Shown in pieces: positions 45,405-54,268 of a DNA stretch of 64,000 nucleotides. Within the stretch, counting starts at the first letter, position 1. Each line of letters opens with the position of its first letter. Location of the stretch: contig CALAJV010000018.1 of assembly GCA_937922805.1 (NCBI GenBank), positions 158,591-222,590 of the forward strand. Reading direction: 5' to 3'. The position numbers were made by a program, and so were the translations under genes. The notes below the pieces were generated by a model. It was not told where the DNA came from and searched no databases. It saw only the letters and a program-made list of their open reading frames with translations. This stretch comes from an uncultured Acidimicrobiales bacterium. GTDB taxonomy: Bacteria > Actinomycetota > Acidimicrobiia > Acidimicrobiales > SZUA-35.

Positions 45405-46586
45405 TCAGCCTCTCGGGCCAGCCGGTTGTTGCCCCATGCTTCGCAAAACTGCGGCTGCAACGCGGGCATTAACGGCGTCTGGCACCGCTTGCGGCCCCGG
45501 TTGCAAATCAAGGGTAGGATCGATTAAGACGGCAAGGGAACGGGCTTGAAGGGTTAAACCAAGGTCCATGGCCTCGATCGGGTTACCAATACCCCCATCA
45601 GCTGCGAGATTGACGATCTTGCCGTCGGCAATAGAAAACACCGACTTGCCGTTCGGAAGGTCATGACGTTTGAGCGAAGGGGCAAGCTGTATACCAGGAG
45701 CTGCACGCTCCATAGTCCGAATTGCTATCTCAGTGTCGACATGTCCAGCATTAGCTAGAAGCACTCCGTCTGGCATTTTTTCAATGACGTCAAAGTCAAC
45801 AACATCAGGACGTCCCGTAGCAGTGATCACAATCTGCGCCGTGGCTGCCGCGGTTGTCGAGTCAGCGACATCGAAACCATCCATAGCTGCTTCAAGCGCC
45901 TTGATCGGATCAACTTCTACGACCGTCACGTCCGCACCGCGACGATCAGCGTACAAAGCTATCCCTTTGCCGCACCAACCATAGCCATACACGACAACGT
46001 GTTTCTTGTGGAATGATACGTTCGTCACCCTGACAACCGTGTCGACTACAGATTCACCAACCCCGTGTTTGTTCTCAACGATCGACTTCAAAGGACTGTC
46101 ATTGATGACGATGATCGGGAACTCGATCTGACCAGCGTGTCTTTCTCGAAGTAGGAACGACCCCGATGTTGTCTCCTCAGTTGCCCCACGGGGCGGTCGA
46201 CCACCGCCGAGACAAGCCACGATCAATTCGGCCCCGTTATCCAGAACCAGATCTGGCTCCGCTGACGCAATCTGGTCGAGATTGGCGAGGGCCGCCTCCG
46301 GACCATCGCCCGGGCGGTCGAGGATTTCGCACTTGGGGCTAGACAATGCCTCAGCCGTTCCGAACTGGGTAGTCCCATCGTTACCCATAGCGATGATCCG
46401 GGCTCCGCCAGCGATCAACGTCTCTATCAGCACCGCCGTCTTCGGCTCGATGTGGAGCCGGAAACCCACAGTAATCCCCTCGAAGGGCCGCCTGACGGAA
46501 AACTCCGCCATGGTTTCGACGAGAACCGGCATGTGGCGCCGCGTCCACGCGATTCGCCCCTCTGCTACCGATCGTTCAGTCGCCAT
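45405..46586 (-). CDS. Divergent S-adenosylhomocysteine hydrolase-like protein
   Basis: Adenosylhomocysteinase-fold protein, about 393 aa from the ATG at 46586. Family blocks are visible: LHIEPKTAVLIETL, EETTSG, the NAD-loop GYGWCGKGIALYADRRGADVTVVEVDP, NAGHVD, DLPNGKSVF and IADGKIVNLAADGG. Compared with canonical SAHH, the LDDGGDL stretch reads LDNGAEL and KFDN reads IVEN, so two catalytic-region Asp residues are changed to Asn and Glu. The C-terminal Lys/Tyr tail that completes the NAD site in SAHH is missing, replaced by an AVLRSMGQQ tail. It may hydrolyse a related nucleoside thioether or act as an NAD-binding relative. It could still be the only SAHH of the cell. Confidence 0.78.
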   Translation of the reverse strand: MATERSVAEGRIAWTRRHMPVLVETMAEFSVRRPFEGITVGFRLHIEPKTAVLIETLIAGGARIIAMGNDGTTQFGTAEALSSPKCEILDRPGDGPEAALANLDQIASAEPDLVLDNGAELIVACLGGGRPPRGATEETTSGSFLLRERHAGQIEFPIIVINDSPLKSIVENKHGVGESVVDTVVRVTNVSFHKKHVVVYGYGWCGKGIALYADRRGADVTVVEVDPIKALEAAMDGFDVADSTTAAATAQIVITATGRPDVVDFDVIEKMPDGVLLANAGHVDTEIAIRTMERAAPGIQLAPSLKRHDLPNGKSVFSIADGKIVNLAADGGIGNPIEAMDLGLTLQARSLAVLIDPTLDLQPGPQAVPDAVNARVAAAVLRSMGQQPAGPRG

Positions 46587-46683
46587 CGCATCGCAGTTTC
46601 CGCATGAATCGGACTCTATCAGTGTCGCTCTGAGCGTGACCCAACAAACTGTCACCTGACTTAGAGAGCAGATCTGCAGACGG

Positions 46684-46700
46684 CAAGGCAGAGTGCCTTG
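46684..46700. repeat. 7-bp hairpin CAAGGCA-GAG-TGCCTTG
   Basis: Perfect palindromic stem with a 3-base loop in the 260-bp gap between the divergent SAHH-like and desaturase genes. No T run follows on either strand, so it is more likely an operator or RNA structure than a terminator. The rest of this gap shows no other clear feature; I looked for an SAH-riboswitch-like fold next to the SAHH-like gene and saw none. Confidence 0.4.
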
Positions 46701-46846
46701 GTCTGATCTTGAGCGATCGGCGACGATGCTTGAGAAATTTCGACTGGTTTTGCGACAAATGACCGCCGGACCTCGATCGCGGGCGTTTCGGGCCGATATG
46801 TGATCGGTAAGCTGTGTGACTGTTCCCTCTGAAAGACTCCAGGCTG

Positions 46847-47614
46847 TTGAAAATTCTCAAATATGAGGCGGATCGCCTGCCCGTCTGCATCTTCCTAACG
46901 TTGACCCTGTTCGACTTCATTTTGTTCTTCGCCGTCGACCAGATCTGGGTTGTTGTGGCCTACTGGTTGGCAATGATTCCCGTCAAAGGTTTTGTTTGCG
47001 CGTGGAACCATCACCATCAACACGTCCCGATGTTTCGTTCGAAGACTCTGAACCGGATTCTCGAGATGTCGTTCGCCCTACATACCGGTGTTACTACCAA
47101 CACCTGGGTCCTTCACCATGTACACGGCCACCACATGAACTACCTCGACCAGACGGTAGATGAGAGTCGTTGGCAACGAGCTTCTGGTGAAAAATTCGAT
47201 TCAGTCCGATACACCATTGCCACCGCGTTCACGACGTATACCCGCGCTTACGCAGTTGGCCGAAAGCACCCACGTCTTCAACGAGCGTTTCTCGGATACG
47301 GCGTTCTTACGATGCTTCTCGTCGCTGCACTTGTAACTTTCAAGCCCATACACGGACTGCTGCTCTTCGTTCTCCCGATGATTACCTCACTCGTGATTAC
47401 CGTGGCCGCTACCTACAAGCATCACTCAGGCCTTGACACCGAAGACCATATGCTCGCTTCCCGAAACTACACCAGCAAGCTGCACAATATGCTGACCGGA
47501 AATCTCGGCTATCACACTGCACATCATTACCGTCAAGGTTTACATTGGTCGAAGCTTCCCGAGCTCCACGCGAAAATCGAGAACAAGATTCCACCCGAAT
47601 ACATCAAAACCTGA
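46847..47614 (+). CDS. Membrane fatty-acid desaturase family protein (second copy type)
   Basis: 255 aa integral-membrane desaturase/hydroxylase-like protein with helices near the N-terminus and around residues 165-190. His boxes: HHHQH, HHVHGHH and YHTAHH...HW, plus KHH in the late membrane region. Shorter than the first window desaturase and not obviously a close paralogue. The start is unsure: TTG at 46847 is used because no ATG or GTG lies nearby in frame. The next gene on the same strand is 93 bp away. Substrate unknown; could hydroxylate or desaturate a lipid. Confidence 0.75.
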   Translation: MKILKYEADRLPVCIFLTLTLFDFILFFAVDQIWVVVAYWLAMIPVKGFVCAWNHHHQHVPMFRSKTLNRILEMSFALHTGVTTNTWVLHHVHGHHMNYLDQTVDESRWQRASGEKFDSVRYTIATAFTTYTRAYAVGRKHPRLQRAFLGYGVLTMLLVAALVTFKPIHGLLLFVLPMITSLVITVAATYKHHSGLDTEDHMLASRNYTSKLHNMLTGNLGYHTAHHYRQGLHWSKLPELHAKIENKIPPEYIKT

Positions 47615-47706
47615 GCTTCGCCGCCTTTGTTCCACTCCGCATCCCGTCGCTAGACAATTCAGCCACGGCAATGCACTGCTACCATAATTAGCATTCCTCT
47701 AGGTAG

Positions 47707-48993
47707 GTGGACGAGCAGACCATGCCCAATCGTGAACTGATCAGCGATCTTTCTCACCAGCTGGTGTCGCTGCAAGCTCCGATTCGAATCCTCGATGCAG
47801 TGGCGTGGGGCAAAGATGTCGCCACCGAGTTCTTTGCCGCCGGAGCGTCGCAGCAACCGAAGGTGGATGCGGCATACTACTCTGCCGACCGTCCCCTACG
47901 GTTCGATCCTGTGGATCTAGACCTGGCGTTTGGAGCGCTCCGCGAACGGGTTCAGGCCAGTCTGGGCGACGCTCCGGTTGGTCGTTTGCTGCTCTGTCGA
48001 ATAGACGAGTACCGCCAAGTCATTGCCATGTTGGTGGCTCGCGGTACACCACGGTTCGTTGAACTCGCGGCAGAGCTATATGGCTCAGCTGGCGACGTCT
48101 TGTACCCGGGCGGCCCAACCCTCGCCAGCTTGGGTGCCTTAATGTCGGATTCTCTGTCCGACATAGCCGCCGAAGGCTGGGCACCACCGAACGAATCGAT
48201 GTTTACCGCTATCGAGGCTGTCTCACATCTGAGCGAAGCCTTGTCCGGGCTCAGCAGCGAGGAGAAGGTTCGCGTTATTATCGATGACGGCATCGTTGCC
48301 GACGCAGCCGCCGGATCGGACTACATAAAACTGCGGGCCGATGCGACATTTTCGGCCCGCGACCTTCGAGTGCTGGAAGTTCACGAGGGTTGGGTCCACG
48401 TTGCTACCTCGCTAAACGGTCGACGCCAGCCTGTTTGCAGCTTTCTCGGTAAGGGAACACCCTCGACAACGTCGACCCAGGAGGGTTTGGCTGTCTTCAC
48501 CGAAGTGACGACGTTGTCGTCCACCCCCGAGCGCCTCCGTAAAATTACGAGACGAATGCTCGCCATCGAGATGGCTGAGGATGGCGCAACATTCTTGGAT
48601 GTCTTTCGGTGGTTCGTAGACGAGGGGCTTAGTCAAGATGATGCTTGGGTATTCTCAGTTCGAGTTTTCCGAGGGAGCACCCCAGAATCGGGCCCTTTCA
48701 CCAAAGATCTTGTCTACAGCCGCGGTTTCCTCGAGGTCTACGACTTCATACGGCTTGCCGTCAAACGAGGCCTACTCGACCGCATCCCACTTCTGTTCGC
48801 CGGAAAGCTCGCCATCAAGGAGATGGGAGTTCTGACTCAGCTGTTCGAGGAAGGTCTTGTGATCGAGCCTGAGATTCTTCCACCCAATATTACTGATGTC
48901 CGTGCGTTGGCTAGCTGGATGATGCTCTCGAACGCACTTAACCAGATTGATCTAGGAGAAATGGAAGTTCACCTCGCCGATGCGCTTTCATAG
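47707..48993 (+). CDS. DUF1704 peptidase (flavohemoglobin expression-modulating QEGLA motif protein)
   Basis: 428 aa. The zinc-peptidase-like motif HEGWVH (His226-Glu227...His231) and the naming motif TQEGLA (258-262) identify the DUF1704 family, related to the eukaryotic tubulin carboxypeptidase MATCAP. The HEXXXH site implies a metallopeptidase removing C-terminal residues from some protein, but no bacterial substrate is established. GTG start used; an ATG at 47722 is also in frame. No signal peptide. It precedes a VOC protein gene on the same strand. Confidence 0.88.
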   Translation: MDEQTMPNRELISDLSHQLVSLQAPIRILDAVAWGKDVATEFFAAGASQQPKVDAAYYSADRPLRFDPVDLDLAFGALRERVQASLGDAPVGRLLLCRIDEYRQVIAMLVARGTPRFVELAAELYGSAGDVLYPGGPTLASLGALMSDSLSDIAAEGWAPPNESMFTAIEAVSHLSEALSGLSSEEKVRVIIDDGIVADAAAGSDYIKLRADATFSARDLRVLEVHEGWVHVATSLNGRRQPVCSFLGKGTPSTTSTQEGLAVFTEVTTLSSTPERLRKITRRMLAIEMAEDGATFLDVFRWFVDEGLSQDDAWVFSVRVFRGSTPESGPFTKDLVYSRGFLEVYDFIRLAVKRGLLDRIPLLFAGKLAIKEMGVLTQLFEEGLVIEPEILPPNITDVRALASWMMLSNALNQIDLGEMEVHLADALS

Positions 48994-49036
48994 AATCAGG
49001 GTTCTCACAGCTAAGCCAAACGAATCGGAGTAGACA

Positions 49037-49729
49037 ATGACCTCACCTAATGGTGTCCACCATCTGGCTATCGCAACTAGCGATATCAAGTCACAGATCG
49101 ACTTCTTCAACGACGTACTCGGATTCGAACTTGTTGCTCTGTACTGGATGCATGGGGTCGAAGGCGCTTGGCATGGGTTCATGAAGTTGAACGACACTTG
49201 TTCGATTGCCTTCGTGGAAACGCCCGAGATCAAACAGATCGACCGCACCCTTGGAGTAACCCACGCGGGAAGCGGCGGCGGCTTATGTGCTGGCGGCACT
49301 ATGCAACATCTTGCCCTCAACGTCGACACGCTCGAGGACCTGCTTGTGATGCGTGACCGTATTCGATCACGTGGTCTTACTATTTTCGGCCCACTCGATC
49401 ATGGTCTGTGCCACTCAATCTACTTTGCCGGTCCCGAAGATCTAAGTCTTGAAATTGCTACGTCGGCGAAACCGATTGATGGTCGGGCCTGGATTGATCC
49501 TGAGGTTGTCGGTTTGGCCGGGATTTCGCCCGACGAGCTTGAACGGTATCGGAGTCCGGGGGCATATGAGCGCCCAAAGAGCCCCGTGCCGCAGCCACCG
49601 TTCGATGCCAATGTTCCCTGGCAGCGCGGATTTCCCCAAGAGGTCTACGAGGCAATCATCTCGATGCCAGACGAGGTCGTGACCAAGAATCTAAGCGAGA
49701 ATACGCCACCAGTTCTTGTTGAAGACTGA
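49037..49729 (+). CDS. VOC-family dioxygenase-like protein
   Basis: 230 aa. N-terminal VOC domain (GVHHLAIATSDIKSQIDFFNDVLGFELV, GGTMQHLALNVDTLEDLL, SIYFAGPEDLSLEIAT) followed by an about 80-residue Pro-rich C-terminal extension (YRSPGAYERPKSPVPQPP, QRGFPQEVYEAI). His in HHLA, His in MQHLA and Glu in LEIAT are candidate metal ligands of the extradiol-dioxygenase/glyoxalase type. GGAG precedes the ATG. Substrate unknown. It converges on the end of the suf operon. Confidence 0.8.
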   Translation: MTSPNGVHHLAIATSDIKSQIDFFNDVLGFELVALYWMHGVEGAWHGFMKLNDTCSIAFVETPEIKQIDRTLGVTHAGSGGGLCAGGTMQHLALNVDTLEDLLVMRDRIRSRGLTIFGPLDHGLCHSIYFAGPEDLSLEIATSAKPIDGRAWIDPEVVGLAGISPDELERYRSPGAYERPKSPVPQPPFDANVPWQRGFPQEVYEAIISMPDEVVTKNLSENTPPVLVED

Positions 49730-49795
49730 CCGTGGAATGATCTGCCTCGACAGCCAACCAGCTGTCGGATCCTCGTTCTGAGAACTAGTGGCTGG

Positions 49796-50371
49796 CTACA
49801 TCATTCCTAACTCAAGTCGAGCGACATCGGACATACGTGAAACGTCCCACGGAGGATCGAACACGAGTGTCACGGTAACTTCTTCGACGCTAGGTAGAGC
49901 GGCAACTGCATCGTGGAGATCCTGACGCATGATGTCGCCCATCCCGCAGAAGGGAGCGGTAACCGACATGTCGATGTCGACCCGCTTAGCCCCGCTGGGC
50001 AAATCCGATGGCTCGATCCGATACACGAGACCAAGCTCAACAATGTCGACGGGGATCTCCGGATCATAGACGGTGGCAGCGGCTTCCCATACGGCTTCGA
50101 TGCTGAACTGGCCAGAAGCTGGCTCACCAGAGTCATCGCTGTTTTGTGGTGGACGTACGAACCCGAACTCAACCGAGTCTTCTGGGGTTAGTCGGGCCAT
50201 CTCTCCGTCACTAGTGGTGACGGTGGCGGTGGCTCCAAGCGCCTGCATAACCGTGACTCGGTCCCCCTCAGCCAGAACTACGGTGTGGCCGGCGGGAATG
50301 ATCGTTGCCTTGACGTCGCGTGGGAGAGTAAAGGCCTGAGATCCTCCGATCTTGACCCCCGTCTCACGCAT
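49796..50371 (-). CDS. sufT: SufT-like Fe-S assembly protein (DUF59/MIP18 domain)
   Basis: 191 aa. N-terminal region typical of SufT (VKATIIPAGHTVVLAEGDRVTVMQALGATATV) followed by an MIP18/DUF59 domain (residues about 95-190) with DPEIPVDIVELGLVYRI and APFCGMGDIMRQDL carrying the conserved Cys. It supports maturation of certain Fe-S proteins. ATG at 50371 overlaps the end of sufD by 8 bp, so it is the last gene of the operon and translationally coupled. No SufS/SufU lies after it. Confidence 0.85.
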   Translation of the reverse strand: MRETGVKIGGSQAFTLPRDVKATIIPAGHTVVLAEGDRVTVMQALGATATVTTSDGEMARLTPEDSVEFGFVRPPQNSDDSGEPASGQFSIEAVWEAAATVYDPEIPVDIVELGLVYRIEPSDLPSGAKRVDIDMSVTAPFCGMGDIMRQDLHDAVAALPSVEEVTVTLVFDPPWDVSRMSDVARLELGMM

Positions 50372-51575
50372 CGTCGTGGCCAAGGCGCTCGGTGATCCAC
50401 GTTCGGATGGCGTCACTTTCAATATCATCCATTGTCTGATCGGCGAAACCCTTAATCAGCAATCGACTAGCTTCGTCCTTAGGAATGCCACGAGAACGCA
50501 TGTAGTACAAGGCTTCGTCGTCGAGCTGGCCGACCGTGGCGCCGTGTTGACATGAGACTTCATCGGCTAGGATTTCGAGCCGAGGCATAGTGTTTACGTC
50601 AGCTTGTCGTGAGAGCAAGAGATTATCGTTGGATTGCTCGGAGTCGGTTCCGTCGGCGCCCTTACGGACATCTACTCCACCGTTCCATACACCGGTGCTT
50701 GAGTCGTCGAGGACACCTCGGTAGGACTGTCGGCTCGTGCAGTCCTTAGCGTCGTGGACGACTGTGATTTGTTGATCAAGCGTCTGCGTGCCAAATCCAA
50801 AATAGAGCCCGGAAAGATCGGCATGAGCACCCTCGCCATTGAGATGCACGTGGTAAGCGACACGGCCGTAATCAGAACCAAGGTTGAAGAGACGAGCCCG
50901 AAGGTTGCTCTCCGCTGCTTGAACCACATCAACTCGACCAAGGTGAACTTGGGTAGAGGGAAGATCTTGCAGAATGATGTGTTCGAGGCTTGCGTTTGCG
51001 GCTAGCGAAATTTCCGTACAAACATTGGAACCACCGAACGCATCGCCGCTTCCGATACGGGTCTCAACGACAGTGGCTGAGCTACCGACTGCCATATCGA
51101 TGACTACCCGACTGGCCGAGGCGTTCTGTGTCTCGCCCGGGACCGCTATATCAACGATGTGAATTGTCTCAGTTGGCTGTCCGTCGATCTGAAGAAAGGC
51201 TCCGCCGTCGCCATACGCTCGGTTGAGAATCGAGAAGGCATCATCAGCTGCTTTCGCGTCTACTTCAGATCTTTGTTCGGATTGGTCAGCGTCATCGAGA
51301 CTAACCATTTGGACCCCGGCAGGCAGGCTCCCGAGCTGGGATCGCGTTGCATCGACAACGCCGTTAACGATCACGATTCGTGGCCCATCGAGTGCCGGAA
51401 CCTGGTCGTCGATGTCGGTTGGCAACGCATCAGTAGCGGTCGCGGGCCCAAACGTTAGCTCGCTCAACGTCTTGTGTGGAGCGTATCGCCAAGCCTCATC
51501 TCGCTTTGTCGGCAGATGCAGCGACTCGACTAGCTCGAGGGCCTCAGCGCGCAACGCCGAAACCGTCCCGCTCAC
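50364..51575 (-). CDS. sufD: Fe-S cluster assembly scaffold protein SufD
   Basis: 403 aa, homologue of SufB that partners it in the SufBC2D scaffold where Fe-S clusters are built. The C-terminal beta-helix with SCQHGATVGQLDDEALYYMRSRG carries the conserved His, and ends with IKGFADQ. The first third (LPTKRDEAWRYAPHKTLSEL) is the typical SufD N-terminus. Its ATG overlaps the sufC stop by 4 bp. The order B-C-D is that of actinobacterial SUF operons. Confidence 0.95.
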   Translation of the reverse strand: MSGTVSALRAEALELVESLHLPTKRDEAWRYAPHKTLSELTFGPATATDALPTDIDDQVPALDGPRIVIVNGVVDATRSQLGSLPAGVQMVSLDDADQSEQRSEVDAKAADDAFSILNRAYGDGGAFLQIDGQPTETIHIVDIAVPGETQNASASRVVIDMAVGSSATVVETRIGSGDAFGGSNVCTEISLAANASLEHIILQDLPSTQVHLGRVDVVQAAESNLRARLFNLGSDYGRVAYHVHLNGEGAHADLSGLYFGFGTQTLDQQITVVHDAKDCTSRQSYRGVLDDSSTGVWNGGVDVRKGADGTDSEQSNDNLLLSRQADVNTMPRLEILADEVSCQHGATVGQLDDEALYYMRSRGIPKDEASRLLIKGFADQTMDDIESDAIRTWITERLGHDDA

Positions 51576-52348
51576 GCGGTCGCTCCGGAGAGCGAGGCGT
51601 CGTCGAGGCCGCTATTGAGGAAACCGGCGTAGCCGTGATCTTCGAGGTGAACCGCTAGCGTGTGATCGCCAGACTCGACAATCTTGCCGTCGACCAACAC
51701 GTGAACAAAATCCGGCTTGATGTAATCGAGCAGTCGTTGATAGTGGGTGATCACAATCATCGAACGATCAGGACCACGCAACGCGTTTACTCCTGCGGCG
51801 ACGACGCGAAGGGCGTCTATGTCGAGGCCGGAGTCGGTCTCATCCAGGACGGCGAGCCGTGGCTCCATAACCGCCATCTGAAGAATTTCGTTGCGCTTTT
51901 TCTCGCCGCCGCTAAAGCCTGCGTTTACCGAGCGGTGAAGGAAATCTTTCTTCATCTCCACTAGGTCCATAGCCTTTTGCGCGATCTCAAGAAAATCACG
52001 TGCGCCAATTTCGTCTTCGCCGCGAGTGCGGCGGACCGAATTAAGCGCTGTCCGAAGAAAGTACATATTGTTCACGCCAGGAATTTCGACTGGATACTGG
52101 AAGCCCATGAAAACGCCGGCTGCAGCCCGCTCTTCTGGCTCCATCTCAAGCAGGTCAGCGCCATCGATGGTGGCCGTACCTTCAATCTCGTATCCGTCAC
52201 GGCCAGCGAGGGCATGGGCAAACGTGCTTTTACCGGATCCGTTTGGACCCATAATGGCGTGCACCTCACCGGCGCCGACGTTAAGGTCGATTCCTTTGAG
52301 TATTGGGTTGTCCTCAATCGAGGCAGTCAAATTGGCAACGTTTAGCAT
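51572..52348 (-). CDS. sufC: Fe-S cluster assembly ATPase SufC
   Basis: 258 aa ABC-type ATPase driving the SufBCD scaffold. Walker A GPNGSGKSTFAHALAG, Q-loop MGFQYPVEIPG, signature FSGGEKKRNEI, Walker B LAVLDETDSGLD and the H-loop VITHYQRLL are all intact. The ATG overlaps the sufB stop by one base (TGATG), and its own stop overlaps sufD by 4 bp. Cytoplasmic. Confidence 0.97.
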   Translation of the reverse strand: MLNVANLTASIEDNPILKGIDLNVGAGEVHAIMGPNGSGKSTFAHALAGRDGYEIEGTATIDGADLLEMEPEERAAAGVFMGFQYPVEIPGVNNMYFLRTALNSVRRTRGEDEIGARDFLEIAQKAMDLVEMKKDFLHRSVNAGFSGGEKKRNEILQMAVMEPRLAVLDETDSGLDIDALRVVAAGVNALRGPDRSMIVITHYQRLLDYIKPDFVHVLVDGKIVESGDHTLAVHLEDHGYAGFLNSGLDDASLSGATA

Positions 52349-53790
52349 CAGCCAACACTTCCTTCCAAACTTACGCTCAACAAACGTTGAGCCTCCACCG
52401 CGAACTCCATTGGTAGTTCGTCGAACACTTCACGGCAGAAACCGTTGACAATCATAGCCATTGCATCTTCTTCGTTCATGCCCCGCTGACGGCAGTAATA
52501 CAGCTGATCTTCGCCAACGGTGGAGGTCGAAGCCTCGTGCTCGACCTGAGCGGTCGGATTTTTCACTTCAATATAAGGGACAGTGTGAGCGCCACATTCT
52601 TTGCCCAGCAGCAGCGAGTCGCATTGGGTGTAGTTGCGGGCGTTCTCAGCCGAACGCATTATCTTTACCAGGCCTCGGTAGGTGTTCTGGCCTTTGGCCG
52701 CCGAGATCCCCTTCGAGATAATGCTGCTTGTCGTGTCAGCACCGATGTGAATCATCTTGGTTCCGGTGTCGGCTTGCTGATGCTTGCTGGTCAGCGCCAC
52801 CGAGTAGAACTCGCCAATCGACCGGTCGCCCTGCAGGATCACGCTTGGGTACTTCCATGTGATGGCCGAACCGGTTTCAACTTGAGTCCAGGAGATCTTT
52901 GCATCGGTGTGAGCCCGGCCTCGTTTGGTGACAAAGTTGTAGATTCCTCCGACCCCGTTTTCGTCTCCCGGGTACCAGTTTTGGACCGTCGAATACTTGA
53001 TCTCGGAGCGGTCTTTGGCCACAAGTTCAACAACGGCCGCGTGGAGTTGGTTTTCATCTCGCTGAGGAGCCGTGCAACCCTCAAGGTAGGAGACGTGCGA
53101 GTCATCCTCGGCAACGATTAGCGTGCGCTCGAACTGTCCGGTGTTCATCGAGTTGATCCGGAAGTACGTCGAAAGCTCCATCGGACAGCGAACGCCCTTT
53201 GGGATATAACAGAACGACCCGTCGGAGAATACCGCCGAGTTGAGTGCAGCGAAGAAGTTGTCTCGCACCGGAACGACCGACCCCAAATGCTCACGGACCA
53301 GCTCCGGGTGATCTTGGACCGCTTCGGAGAAGGAACAGAAGATCACGCCAGCCTCAGCGAGCGTTTCCTTGAACGTTGTGGTGACCGAAACAGAGTCGAC
53401 GATTGCATCGACCGCGACGTTGCTCAGCATCTTCTGTTCATGTAGCGGAATGCCGAGCTTGTCGAACATTTCACGAATCTCAGGATCGACATCGTCCATG
53501 CTGTCGAGAACCGGCTTCTGCTTCGGGGCAGCCCAATAACTAATTGACTGGTAGTCGATGGGAGCGATCTGAAGCTTGGCCCAATCCGGCTCGTCCATCT
53601 CCTGCCAGGCCGCGAACGCTTGCAACCGCCAAGCGAGCAGCCACTCAGGTTCGTCTTTCTTGGCCGAAATGAGACGCACAGTTTCTTCGGTCAGTCCAGG
53701 AGGTGCGACATCAGTATCGAGGTCGGTACTGAAGCCGTATTCGTAGCTCGCCTCAGTTAGTTTCTCGATGTCTCGCATCGTCTCGCTCAT
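52348..53790 (-). CDS. sufB: Fe-S cluster assembly scaffold protein SufB
   Basis: 480 aa, main scaffold subunit on which Fe-S clusters assemble. Full length, with [43 protein letters not shown] and a C-terminal [26 protein letters not shown] that carries the conserved Cys. First structural suf gene after the ferredoxin; the gap to it is 79 bp. Expected control by the divergent SufR-like regulator. Confidence 0.96.
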   Translation of the reverse strand: MSETMRDIEKLTEASYEYGFSTDLDTDVAPPGLTEETVRLISAKKDEPEWLLAWRLQAFAAWQEMDEPDWAKLQIAPIDYQSISYWAAPKQKPVLDSMDDVDPEIREMFDKLGIPLHEQKMLSNVAVDAIVDSVSVTTTFKETLAEAGVIFCSFSEAVQDHPELVREHLGSVVPVRDNFFAALNSAVFSDGSFCYIPKGVRCPMELSTYFRINSMNTGQFERTLIVAEDDSHVSYLEGCTAPQRDENQLHAAVVELVAKDRSEIKYSTVQNWYPGDENGVGGIYNFVTKRGRAHTDAKISWTQVETGSAITWKYPSVILQGDRSIGEFYSVALTSKHQQADTGTKMIHIGADTTSSIISKGISAAKGQNTYRGLVKIMRSAENARNYTQCDSLLLGKECGAHTVPYIEVKNPTAQVEHEASTSTVGEDQLYYCRQRGMNEEDAMAMIVNGFCREVFDELPMEFAVEAQRLLSVSLEGSVG

Positions 53791-53869
53791 TCACATGTCC
53801 CTTCATAGACCGCCCGCGATCGTCGATAGATCGCCGATGTCGTTTTCGTCTTAAATGTCAGCTGATCGC

Positions 53870-54136
53870 TTATTCGTCGACTTCAATGAAGATGCACTCA
53901 CCGGGACATTCTTCGGCCGACTCAATGACACGCTCGAGGCCGCCATCGGGGATACGGGCCATGCCCTCAGCACCGGCTGGATTAGCAGTTCCGTCAAAGA
54001 GCTTCTCAGCGCCGAAATTGTTAGCGGTTTCCTTCACGTAATAGAGCCCGTCGTCCATTCCGAAGAAGACATCCGGAGCGATTTCCTCGCAGAGTCCATC
54101 GCCGGTGCAGAGATCCTGGTCGATCCAAACCTTCAT
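53870..54136 (-). CDS. Small ferredoxin of the actinobacterial 3Fe-4S type, with a fourth Cys
   Basis: 88 aa acidic ferredoxin. Cys10 and Cys16 (CTGDGLC) and Cys77 (ECPGEC) fit the C-x5-C...C-P pattern of single-cluster actinobacterial ferredoxins. A fourth Cys81 lies where relatives have Ala or Val, so a 3Fe-4S or a 4Fe-4S cluster is possible. IAPDVFFGMDDG is the conserved loop. It is the first gene of the leftward suf operon, opposite sufR, suggesting it supplies electrons for cluster assembly, or is induced when clusters are short. Confidence 0.85.
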   Translation of the reverse strand: MKVWIDQDLCTGDGLCEEIAPDVFFGMDDGLYYVKETANNFGAEKLFDGTANPAGAEGMARIPDGGLERVIESAEECPGECIFIEVDE

Positions 54137-54165
54137 CGTATATCCTGTTCTTCTAGTACTGTTAA

Positions 54166-54233
54166 GCGAAACAAGACGTCTCGCAGTTAATACGTCAGGT
54201 TACCAGGGTTTCGCTAGTTCTAGGTTGCGAAAC
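54166..54233. promoter_or_regulatory. Probable SufR operator (GTTTCGC/GCGAAAC half-sites)
   Basis: GTTTCGC (54208-54214) and GCGAAAC (54227-54233) form a perfect 7-bp inverted repeat with a 12-base spacer. A third half-site GCGAAAC lies at 54166-54172. They are in the 132-bp gap between the divergent ferredoxin (start 54136) and sufR (start 54269) genes, where both promoters must be. The sequence is not the published cyanobacterial or mycobacterial SufR site but has the same kind of symmetry. Confidence 0.7.
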
Positions 54234-54256
54234 TCCGAGAAGTCGGTGACAAGTGC

Positions 54257-54262
54257 TACAAT
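54257..54262 (+). promoter_or_regulatory. -10 element (TACAAT) of sufR, leaderless start
   Basis: TACAAT ends seven bases before the sufR ATG at 54269, so transcription would begin on or next to the start codon. This implies a leaderless message, common in actinobacteria. No strong -35 is seen at the matching distance. Confidence 0.55.
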
Positions 54263-54268
54263 CGAGTG

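Noticed and set aside
46587..46846. SAH riboswitch upstream of the SAHH-like gene
   Set aside because: The region contains one hairpin but none of the conserved blocks of the SAH aptamer that I know.
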